This document shows, piece by piece, positions 13,101-25,100 of a stretch of DNA of 64,000 nt. The stretch is from Pictodentalium vernedei (lineage: Eukaryota > Mollusca > Scaphopoda > Dentaliida > Dentaliidae). The position numbers were made by a program, and so were the translations under genes. The stretch is from positions 200,591,262 to 200,655,261 of the forward strand of contig CM062292.1 of NCBI GenBank assembly GCA_031216915.1, in the 5' to 3' direction. Positions within the stretch are counted from its first letter, which is position 1; every line of letters begins with the position of its first letter. Under the pieces are notes generated by a model, which saw only the letters and a program-made list of their open reading frames with translations, did not search any database and was not told where the DNA came from.

Positions 13101-16100
13101 GGCAAAGATGATCAATTCCAGCAATATTCTATTGGACAAAGATGATCCATTCCAGCAATATTCAGCTCACTGTAAAGTGTGCTAAATATTGCTGGAATGA
13201 ATCTCCTCTGATCACCTGATCTCTCATTTCCCAAGGGTTTTTAAAGAAGGTTCCAATATTCCAGGTCCTTGGCAAGAAGTCCTTAATTTGCAAGAAATCC
13301 AGGGAGCTATTAGAACACTGGATGAACTGACCATGCCGTGATTAGCATTCAAATGACTCCATGAGTAGTTTGTAGAAACTGGTTATGCAGTATAAGCATT
13401 GGGTCACTGGGAATGCTCATTGGTCAAATATCGAAGCGTGTCTTACTGGCCACCAACTTGGGAAGGGGGTGGGGGGTGGGTGTTGGTCTGTGGGGGTACT
13501 ATGAATAAATAGTCCTTAATAGCAAAACTTCTTGAAAGTTTTCAATTTTCTGACGCCTTGCAATTACCAACCACTTTTTAACCCTTTACCGAACACGAAA
13601 GGCAAATGACACTTGCAAACAAAATTATTGAATAACTAAATATTTTAATTTTTGTCCCCAAAACATAGCTTATGACCACTCATTGGAACAAGCTGAACAT
13701 GCTTATTCCAATGAGGGTCACAGGCTATGTTTTTGAGACAAAAATGAAAACAAGAGGCCCCCACGGGCCTGACGCGCTCACCTTGAACAGAATACGATAT
13801 AAACAGAGTCTAAGAATGACTCTACATTAAGCAATCCATCTCCAAAGGACACATTGTCAATCCTTGGGGCCCCCTCTGGAGTGACTAAAATCGTCCAAGC
13901 ATCATGCCTTTTATGCAGTTGATCATAATGTAAAAAATCCCCTATGAAGCCCCTTGATACAAACAATGTGGATTAATGCTGGTTACACACCTCTATAATG
14001 TACTGAATACAAAATTTCAAATTCTTCTGCAACCTGGCCAATTCTGGCTCCCATAGCGAGCCCAAATATTAACCCAGATACTCGATTTGAACGAAGTTGA
14101 ATCTGACCCCCTAGAGATGTTGTATACCAATTAAGAAAGCATTCTGACTGGTGGATCTGAAAATGACAATTTTTAAAGAAATTTCCTCATATTGAACTAA
14201 GTTAAAATTTGGGCAACCATAGTGAGCCCAAATATTAACCTATGGACCCAATTCGAACAAACTTGAATCTGACCCTCCTAGAGATGTTGTATACCAAATA
14301 TGAAAGCATTCTGACTGGTGAATCTGATGAAGATTTTTGAAGAAATTCCCTCATACTGCACTGAGTTAGAAATTTGTTTTCCCATAGGGAGCCCAAATAC
14401 TAACCCAGGCACTCGATTGTTGAGTTATCGAGTGCCTGAGTTAGAAATCTGTTTTCCCATAGGGAGCCCAAATACTAACCCAGGCACTCGATTTGAACAA
14501 AGTTGAATGTCACACTCCCTAGAGATGTTGTATACCAAATATAAAAACATTCTGACTGATGGATCTGAAGAAGAAATTTTTTTAAAGAAATTTCCGCATA
14601 TTGCACTAAGTTAAAATTTGGGCTACCATAGCAAGCCCACATATTAACCTATGGACCCCCCCCCCCCCCCCCCCCCCCCCCCCACACACACACCCTCTAG
14701 AAATGTCGTATATCAAATATGAAAGCATTCTGACTGTTGGATCCGAAAATTTAAAAAAATTATCCCCCATATTGCACTATGTTAAAATTTGGGCTTTCAT
14801 AGGAAGTCCAAATATTAACCTAGGGACTTGGTTTGAACAATCTTGAATCTGACCTTCATAACAATGATGTATACCAAACATTAAAAAATTATGACTGATG
14901 GTTCTGAAGAAGAAGATTTTTAAGAATATTCTCCATATTGCCCCAAGTTAAAAATCCAGGCTCCTGTATTGAGCCCAAATATGAACCAATGGGGTTCGTT
15001 TTAACAAACTTGTATCAGACCCCCCTATGGATGCTGCATACCAAATATCAAAATATTCTGACCATTGGTTATGGAGAAAAGATTTTAAAACTTTTGTTTG
15101 CAAAGATGCTGACTCATTTTTCAATACAGAACACCCTAACATAATCTATGGCATTTGTGTTTTTACCATTCAATTCTACTGGTCCTAAGGATGCTTCATA
15201 CCAAAATAACAGTTCTCTGTTGTTCCATGTGGTTTGGGAAATATGGGCATTTGAAACTATTTGTTTTTAGCTCCTGGGGTTCCCACGGGGATGCAGTCAA
15301 GTACTTATGACCTAATACTACCACATACCAAATTTGGTTCAAATCGGGCCATCGGTTCAGAAAATATAAATTTTGTGCGGGGCCAAAAATCTTGCCCCAA
15401 CTATTACAAAGCCAAATACTGCTTCACGAACTCTTTTGAACAAACTTGATTCTACACCTCAAAAGGAAGCTCCATAACATATACCAAGTCATCGTACCCA
15501 CTGGTTCATGAGAAGAAGATTTTAAAAATATTTTGGAGCATTTTCCCCAAACCCACTCCATATGGGGGCTGGGCGTGTTGAGTTAAACAATGAAAGTGTC
15601 AATGACACTGTAGCTTAACTTGACTGTGTGTTGTGTTTGATGAAAAGGATAAGGTTCAATGTTTATGAAAGAAATAGAAAATACAACAAGAATTTTGATA
15701 ATTGAGAATATGTTAATTTCTGTTCCATGTATGCTATGTTTTCAATAAAAACTAGAAAGTGTTTTAGCACACTAAAACATATGTCTCCCCTTCTTTTTGA
15801 GGTCAGAGGTCAAGGTCACATGCAGTTCATCAAGGTAGCGGACATGCGGTTTCATGGTGACACATCCACATGTCAAAAAAAAAAAAAAATTCTGGTCTGG
15901 ACAATTACTCCCTATTTAAAGTACATAAATTTGACCTTGAGGTCAAGGTCACATGAAGGTCATGATGACATGTGGTCTCATTGGGATACATCCACATGTC
16001 AATCATCTAAGTCCTAGGTCAAAAAACAAAAAAGTTCTGATCTGGACAATTATTCCCTATTTGAAGTACATAAATTTGACCTTGAGGTCAGAGGTCAAGG

Positions 16101-19100
16101 TCACATGCAGTTCATCAAGGTAGCGGACATGCGGTTTCATGGTGACACATCCAAATGTCCACAAAAAAAAAATCTGGTCTGGACAATTACTCCCTATTAA
16201 AAGTACATAAATTTGACCTTGAGGTCAAGGTCACATGAAGGTCATGATTAGATGTGACATGTGGTCTAATTGCAATACATCCACATGTCAAATATCTAAG
16301 TCCTAGGTCAAAAAACAAAAAAGTTCTGGTCTGGATAATTATTCCCTATTTGAAGTACATAAATTTGACCTTAAGGTCAGAGGTCAAGGTCACATGTAGG
16401 TCATCGAGGTAGACAACATGCGGTCTCATGCTGACACATCCACATGTCAAATAACCGAGTCCTAGGTCAAAAAACAAAACAAAAAATTCTGGTCTGGACA
16501 ATTACTCCCTATTTGAAGTACATAAATTTGACCTTGAGGTCAAGGTCACATGAAGGTCACAACATGTGGTGTCATGGTGGCACATCCACATGTCAAATAA
16601 CCAAGTCCTAGGTCAAAAAACAGAAAAATTCTGGTCTGGACAATTACTCCCTATTTGAAGTACATAAATTTGACCTTGAGGTCAAGATCACATGAAGGTC
16701 ACAATGGTATGCGCCACACCAGCTCATGGTGATACATCCACGTGCCAAATATCTAAGGCCTGGCTCAAAAAGCAAACAAGTTTTGGTCCAGACAAAGTTT
16801 CCTTGAAAAAAGCACAAATCTGACCTTCAGATCAAAGGTCAAGGTCACATGAAGGTCACAATGGTACGCTACACACTGGCTCATGGTGATACATTCACAT
16901 GCCAAATATCTAAAGCCTGACTCAGAATACAAAAAAGTTCTGGTCCAGACAGTTTCCCTTAAAAAAGCGCATAAATCCGGACAAAGTTTGTGTGATGTTT
17001 CCCCTAAAAAAAACACATAAATCTGATCTTCAGGTCAAAGGTCAAGGTCACATGAAGGTCACTATGGTACACTGCACACCGGCTCATGGTGATACATCCA
17101 CATGCCAAGTATCTAAGGCGTAGGTCAAAAGACAAAAAAGTTATGGCCCGGACAAAGTTTGTATGAGAAGAAGAAGAAGAATATGCACTAAAACAATATG
17201 TCTCCCTTCTGGGAAGGGGAGACATAATAATTTGAGGTGTAGATTGAAGGGTGGATTAATGTGGCCATCACCATTAATGTACGTCAACCAAGTTACCAAG
17301 TGAAATTATTCCAAAACGAGTCATCCTATCAAGTTACAATGAAATCCCTTCATAAATACGGCCTGTAGACTATGCTAAAGGTTTCCGGGCTTTGGGCCTG
17401 TGTAGCCATCACTGTTTCCCCATCGCAACCAAAAGGGGTAACATAGACATTATACTGAGTGATCCTACAAAGGTGCAATGAAATCCCTTCAGAATTACAA
17501 CCTGTAGTCTGCGCAAAAGGTTTTTTGGGGTTTGGGCTTGGTCAGCCATCACAGTTGAACGATTACAACCAAAAGGGGACGTTCTCACCTAGACATTATC
17601 TGGAATAATCCTACCAAGTTACAATAAAATCCCTCCATATTAAATATGACCTGTATACTGTGCTAAATGTTTTCAGACTTTGGGTCCCTGTAGCCATCAT
17701 GGTTGACCGTTTGTGACCAAAAGGGGATGTTCTCATCTAGACATTATATGGAGTCATCCTACTAAGTTACAATGAAATCCCTCCATAAAAACTACTTGTA
17801 GACTGTGCTAAATATTTTTGGGTTTTGGGCTCGGCCAGCTGTCACGGTTGATAGATCGTGACCAAATGGGAAAGTTCTCATCTAGACATCATATGGAGTC
17901 ATCCTACCAATTACAATGAAATCCCTCCATATTGAATATGACCTGTAGACTGTGCTAAACGTTTTTGTGTTTCGGGCTTGGGCAGCCATCACGATTGACA
18001 GATCATGACCAAAAGACGACATTCTCATCTAGACATTATACAGTCATCTTAACAAGTTGCAATGAAATCCCTTCATAAATACGACCTGTAGACTGTGCTA
18101 AAGGTTTTCGGGTTTAGGGCTTGGGCAGCCATCAAGGCTGACTGATCGTGACCAAAAGGGGATATTCTCATCTCGACATGACCTCAAACCTACATATGAA
18201 ATTTCATGATTGGACAAGAACTAGTGGGTGCAGCCTGAGCTAAAGGAAAAGGTGAACAGACTTACAGACTCACAGTCTTCTCCGCACGCATAATGGCAAT
18301 AGCTTATCTTGACTTTGTCAAGTTAAGCTAAAAATGCAATGCCCATAAGGGACTATCACTCACTCAAACTTTCACTTGAATTGGTCCTATGGTTTTGGAG
18401 GAGAAGACCAAAACATGGTGTTGACGGACAGATGGGCAGATGATGGATGGAGAGCAATTAGATAAGCTCAGCTTTGACTTTGTCAAGGTAAGCTAAAAAT
18501 AATGAAAATTGAATGGTGATTTCTGGAAATAACACTGGCCATATTTGGCCTTCATGTTGGGTAAAGGGTTAAAGAATATAGTTTGATGCCTGGGAAAAAT
18601 GAATATATTGATATGTACATTTTTGTGGCAATACAAATTTAATATTTACTACATATTTTAGTTTTAATTGACAAAAGCAAAGACTGAGATTGGAACTTAG
18701 ATACCATGTTCCTAGTTTTTATGACAGACTTTCCACTGCTGTTTTTTAATGTGAAAGCTATTGTGCAGTGACTTCACAGCATAACAGCTTTCATACCATC
18801 AAACATGATTGGTGGTCCAGCAATCCAGTGGTATACAGATCACTGAGAGCAAGTGAAGATTTTAATGATATAATCACTTACTTAGAGCCTCATGTGGTAG
18901 TCGACATATATCTAACTCAACAGCTTGCCTTGTGTCTACTAGTAAATGTTTTTCATTCTCATCCAACATTTTCTTATAATCCTGTAACAAAAAATATTGA
19001 ACATTTTATGCCAAGATAATACAAATGACCCCAAAAATCAGAGTCAGAGTCTATTTTTTATCCCTTCACCTAACGTTAACAGCAACATGTCATTACATCA

Positions 19101-22100
19101 TACATTCACAAATTATCATCATTCAAATTTTATTATTTTTTCAATTTTTCCCTCCAAAAATAGCTAATGACCCTGGAACATGCTCATAGAGCTGGCTGCA
19201 ATGACGGGTGCAAATCAAATTTTTTGAGGCACAAAAATTAAACTTTTCAGTTACTCAAGAAAGTTTTTTGCAAGTGTCATCATCTCAGGGATTAGGTTGA
19301 CCCTTTACCCGACATAGACAATATGAAAAGTTATGATTTTAAATTTCATTTTTTCAAATTTGTCAAAACATTTCAACATAACCATATTGTGTGACCTCTC
19401 ATTGGAATGAACTTGAGATCTTTCCAATGAGGGGATCACACGATATGGTTTTGAGGAAAATTTTTGAAAAAGAATTTTTTTTCAACGCCTGAATTTGTAT
19501 ATTACGCAGGTGGATGCAGGTGATTCATTAGGTAAAAGGTTAATTCAAGGACTCTCAAGGAACCTTCAAGCCATGTTCACGGATCTTTAGACAATTTTGA
19601 GACTATACCATGTTAGTTGCATATAGCGTTGAGTAAAATTATCATTAAGAATATAGATATCAGTTACAAAGAAGCACTGTTTTTGATCATTAATACACAG
19701 AATGACATGCATCTGTGAATGGGTTAATCAATATGGCACGAATGTCAGCGCAGAAGGTTAAAATGAGAGGCCGCAGGCCTAGAGTTTTATCCTTCCACAA
19801 TGGCACAAGTGCCACATCGATTAACCCATTCACACACGCTTGTCATTCTGTGTTCATTACATGCCTTCACATCTATAAAAAACAATTATTAGAAGGACAC
19901 TCAGCAATTCATATGACAACTATCAACAAAAAGAACACATCTGATCACCAACCAAATTTGCGAGGGGAACCCATGTTACTATTTTGACCTCTGAGTTCCA
20001 ATATGTTCTATGTGCCTACTGGCACATAGAACACATTGAAACTCAGGGGACGATTTTCAGCTATCGCTAATAATTCAAATTGTAACTGCATTGCACAATT
20101 TGTAGAAAATTCCAGTGAAAATTTGCTTCTATTTCAAGATAGTCCGTCAAAGGTTTCCGTTCTGCACATATGTGCTGAACAGATTTTCATTTTCCACGTG
20201 GTTAAGTATTCCTGAAGATGGGGATTACATAGAACAGGCATGTAATAAATCAAAAACAGACACAGAAGTCTGTTACAAACAAAAATATTTACTAGACATG
20301 TAAAATACCTGATAGAACAGGGAAGCAGCTTATATTAGGCAAAAACCTTGACTTTTTAGGAATGCTTCAAAGTATTAATTTTTGCAGCACAACATTCAAC
20401 ACTATGCAACAGAAACTAAAACTTTGATGTACTCTTCACAATGAGATGAAAATTTTAAAAAATTCAATCTGCAAATTGTTCCCACAATGCAATAAACCAA
20501 TTTAATCTTGTTTGACAGAGCTCACTGTGCTCTGTCAAACAACACTGAATGGTTAATTCATAGTTATTAGTATTAGTTATTATCCAGGGAAATTTACTTC
20601 TTGAAATTTCTGTATTTTAACATCAGTGTTAAACATCAAGGCCTTTCAAGTCTAAGCACATAATTATTTCAAATACTTCCAAGGCTTTGAAAACATGAGA
20701 ACCACACTGAAAGCTTTGGTGATGTTAGGTAAAGGTTATGAAAAGATCACCAGGTAAAATGTGATTCTATCACATAATCATTACTGAATAGTTCATTATG
20801 AAAATATCATTTGCATCATATGTCAGAAGTCAACAAGGATGTCGGAAAATTGTGACCTGGTTTTGGAAATAGAATTCAATTAATCTTCTCTTAACTGGTA
20901 GAGTGCTGGAAGCCCATATTTGGGCTTTATTCTGAAGTGTCGGTACCACAACTTAAAAGCTTCATATTCAGTGGATGTTCTCCATATCACGTTTGAAGTG
21001 AAATTATTTAGTCTTTGAGGATTTGTCTTATTACAATTTATGGGAGAGTGCCTATTGGCACTCTCCCATAAATTGTAACAAGGCAAAGATATGTGAACAA
21101 ATTTTGATGACCAAAAATAATTCAGCACTCTACCAGTTAAACACAGTAAAACCTGTTTTCAGAGATCACTGACATGAGAAACCACCTGTCTTAAGGGACC
21201 AATGGGACCTTCTAATGTTTGATTGTTTTACTCTCAAATGAACCTGTCATGAGAGACCACCTGTTTTGAGAACCCACTTTTGTTTGGCAAAAAGGGTGGT
21301 CTCTCAAGACAGGTTCTATGTACTATTAACTGTTTCGCTAAAATGAATATTTGTAAGTTAAAAGTCACTGTCAACTTGGGCAGAAAATAAATGACTTTGG
21401 CAGAAATAAATAGATTTCTTCCTTGCATCATGTCCAACATGCATGTCAAGTTTGGTTTCAATTGACCTTAAGGAATTTTAATAAGGGAGCAAAAATCAAC
21501 TTCATAAAAATTTTCAAGTTCATGGTCACTTTGACCTTGACCTTTGCTGCAATGATCCGAAAATACATAAGGTTCTTCCTCTCATCATACCCAACGTACA
21601 TTATGTTTGGTTTCCATTGGTCGAGCAGAACATTAATTAGAGCATGGAAACAAACTCTGTCAACAGGACAGTGCCATGGCTCTATCCTCAATGGATGGTT
21701 AAAAACATTTCCTGAATAACCTAAGAAACCATTTGAATGAACCTGATTAGCCAGGCCCAATTAGGTAGATATAAGCTATTTTTCCAGGCAAGAAGTGAGA
21801 AAAACAAGAGGCCCCCAGGGGGCCTGGGGGCGCTCACCTGACATGGCAGCCTAAATATCAACCCAGGCAAATTGATTTGAACAAGCTGCATCTGCCCCTT
21901 CTAAGAAAAGCTTATACCAAATATCCAAAGATTCTAACCAGTGGATCTGAAAAAAAAAGATTTTTAAAGAATATTCCTCATATTGAACTAAGTTATAATT
22001 TGAGCTCCCATAGGGAGCCCAAATATGAACCCTGGGACTTGGCTTGAACAAACTTGAATTTCACCTCCATAAGGATGCTGTACACCAAACATCAAAAAAT

Positions 22101-25100
22101 TCTGACTACTGGATCTGAAGAAAAATATTTTTAAAAATATTCCCCATATTGAACTAAGTTATAATTCGGGCTCCCACAGGGAGCCCAAATATGAATGCGG
22201 GGACTTGGCTTGAATAAACCTGACTCTCACCCCCACTAAGGATGCTGCATACCAAATATCAAAAGATTCTGATAGCTTTTGAATACGATAACCATGGAAA
22301 ATGGATTTTATTGGTAAAAGAAACTTTTCAATTTTCTAGAAAGTTGACGAAACGAACTGGTATGGCTTCAATATCGAGTATGAGACCTATTACTGTTGAT
22401 CACAGCTTGGCAATGCCTTCTCATGCTCCCAATCAGGTTCCTGGTGGTCTTTTGTGGGATGTTGTTCCATTCTTGGACTAGCATGGCACCAAGCTCCTGG
22501 ACACTTCTTGGCTGGACTGGACAGGCTGAAATTGCAAGCTGCAACTCATTCCTGACATGTTCGATTGGATTGAGGTCAGGGGATCTTGCCGGCCAGTCCA
22601 TACACTCAATCCGCTCCATCTGTCGGTACTCCCTAACAGCATGGGCAACATGAGGACGGGCATTATGGTCCATCAGAATGAATCTATCATCCACTGCACC
22701 TGCATACAATCTGACGTGGACATCCAGGATCTTATCAATATACCATTGTGCAGTCAATGTACCACGTTCAAGGACACAGAGCTCTGTACGTCCATCCCAG
22801 TTGATGCCACCCCAGACCATGATTGACTCTCCACCATAGCGGTCATGCTCGGCAATGATGGCAGCATGGAATCACTCTCCTGTCTTCTCCATACCCTAGA
22901 ACACCTATCTGTGTGGTCTAGGCAGTATTTTGACTCATCTGTAAAAGGGACAGGTCGCCAATCTTCTCTGTTACTTCCAACACGGTCCATGGCCTACTGA
23001 TATAGTGCCTGGCTGTGGTTCTGGGACTGCGGAATGCGAATACATGTTCTTCTCGATCAGAGACCACCTTCGTGCAACCCTGCCCGGATAGTCTGCGTCG
23101 AAACATTTACCCCGGATGCATTCTGAAGGTCACTGTGAAGCTGGGTTGCTGTGGCAAAGCGGTTCCCACAGGTCTGAATGATCAAAAAGCATCTATCCCA
23201 GCTCTGTATGTCCAATCCCAACTGATGCCACCACAGACCATTATTGGCCATCCATCATAGTGGTCATGCTCAGCAATGTTAGCTGCATGGAATCACTCTC
23301 CTGGTCTTCTCCATCACTTAGATCGCCTATCTGTGTTGTCTGGGCAGTAGCTGGACTCATCTGTAAAAAGGACAGTCAATCTTCTCTGGCCCATCCAACG
23401 TGATCCATGGCCCATTCATATCATGACTGGCGGAAGTTCTGGGACACCTGGATGTGACTACATGGTCTTCTCGATTGGAGACCACCTTCATGCAACGTTG
23501 CCCAGATAGTCTGCATCGAAACATTTACCTGGATGCATTCTGATGGTCACTGATGCTGGGTTGCTGTGTCAAAGCGGTTCTTACAGGCCTGAATGATCAA
23601 AAAATGGTCTTCAGCTGCAGATGTTTCCCTGTCTCTGCCACCACCATGCCGTCTTACTGGTGTGCCATACTGCTGAAATCTTGGCCAAGCTCTGGTGATC
23701 ACCGTATGGTGCACACCAAGGGCTTCACCAACCTGACGATGGGTAGCCCCTTGCTCCACCATCTCTACAGCCCACCACATTTCTGCTTCAGACAAATGTC
23801 TTCTTACATTTGCATTTGCTATATTCAATCATTAAATCACAAGGGTTTGTGTTGAAATGAAGATTGAATACCCTGCACATGTCATGTACATGTAGACAGT
23901 ACATGAAAACATGATGAAAATCAAGGGATACATGCTTTCCATGACTGTCAACGAAAAGTCTGCCGGACAAGAGAGCTAATGTAAACAATGGGGACCATCT
24001 CAATGCATTTCTCAATCATATCCATCAAAAATATCAAAAATATGTCACAAGCAAATTTCACAATGATGTGTCAAATATTTGGTGCTTAGCAAACTTTGAG
24101 TAGTATATAAGCTAGAGGCTCAAGAGAGCCTAAAACGCTCACCTGGACCAAGTTGTCCTAAACTGTAAGGGTTATGGGTATGGGGAAAATGTAATCTGAA
24201 TGAACCATATGACCGATTCGCCAGCAATTTTTTTGTCCAATTGTTTCAACTGCTCAGAAGAAAGCTTCATACCAACTATAAAATCTCTAGTCTGTGCAGT
24301 TTGGGAAATATTGGACTTTTCATTTTTTTCTATTTTTAGCGCCAGGTGTTCTCAGGGGAACTGCGAAAAATTTTGGGGGCATGAATGAAGTACTTAAGGT
24401 CAACTAATGTCAGCTAATGCCACACATAAAATTTTGTTCAAATCGCTCCATTGGTTCTTGAAAAAGAAATTTTCTGAGGAACTCAAAAGTGAGCCCACCC
24501 CCTGGAGAACCCAAATATGAACCTATCAAGTTTCTTTGAACAACATTTAATCTTGAACACAAGAGGAAGATTCATACCAAATATCAAAGCATTCCCACTT
24601 GTGGTTCATGAGAAGATGATTTTTAATGAATTTCATCATATTTGGGTATAAGACCACGCCCAAAAATGGTGGAGACCCCATTTGAACGAACCTCAAACAG
24701 AATACCCCAAGATGATGTGGCCCACATATGTTTCAATTTGGGTCATTGGTTTGTGAGGAGAAGATTGTTTTGTAAAAGCTAGCGTACGATGGACGACGGA
24801 AGATGGACGATGAACGCCAAGTGATGGCAAGAGCTCACACTGACTTTCAGTCAGGTGAGCTAATGAATTAAAACCAAGTAAGGACAAAACTGTGTTGAAA
24901 AAATGTAGCAACTTTTTTTATAACATATGCTGGAGTGGCTTGTCATTGAAATCCATCCACTCACTGGTAAGACATCGCTGCAAACAGACAGATGGATGCA
25001 CAGATGGATGCATGTAACCCAGTATACTCTCCTTTCTGAGATGTAACTGTAAATGTTTTAGAATAGATAAGAGTTTTGTCCCAGTATGTAGGGTATAATA

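Larger units (their letters stand above)
13752..18500 (+). mobile_element. Family D element a, 4.7 kb, 8-bp duplication, with nested C and L
   Basis: AATGAAAA is duplicated at 13744-13751 and 18501-18508. The 5' end is CAAGAGGCCCCCACGGGCCT (hairpin) followed by GCTCACCTT. The 3' end is a hairpin AGCTTTGACTTTGTCAAGG..AGCTAAAAAT. The body (13860-15585) is a tandem array of about 150-165-bp units with landmarks GAGCCCAAATAT, GAACAAACTTGAATCTGACC, TACCAAATAT and GGATCTGAAGAAGA. A C element interrupts it at 15593-18336. Confidence 0.75.
13582..18568. mobile_element. Family B MITE, copy 4, split by a D element
   Basis: CCCTTTACCGAACACG starts after TTAA 13578-13581, and ATGTTGGGTAAAGGG ends before TTAA 18569-18572. 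The MITE runs 13582-13751 and 18501-18568, and a 4.75-kb D element occupies the middle. Confidence 0.85.
21805..24111 (+). mobile_element. Family D element b, holding the Tc1 remnant
   Basis: 5' hairpin CAAGAGGCCCCCAGGGGGCC then GCTCACCTG, two to three D body units to about 22270, then the Tc1 transposase (about 22300-23870). No 3' terminal hairpin before D element c begins. Confidence 0.65.

Noticed and set aside
11705..13165. Regular repeat array as a possible CRISPR
   Set aside because: Units are contiguous with no unique spacers, and the context is eukaryotic.
13752..18500. Helitron
   Set aside because: The hairpin and CTAA end fit, but there is no 5' TC, and a target duplication is present.
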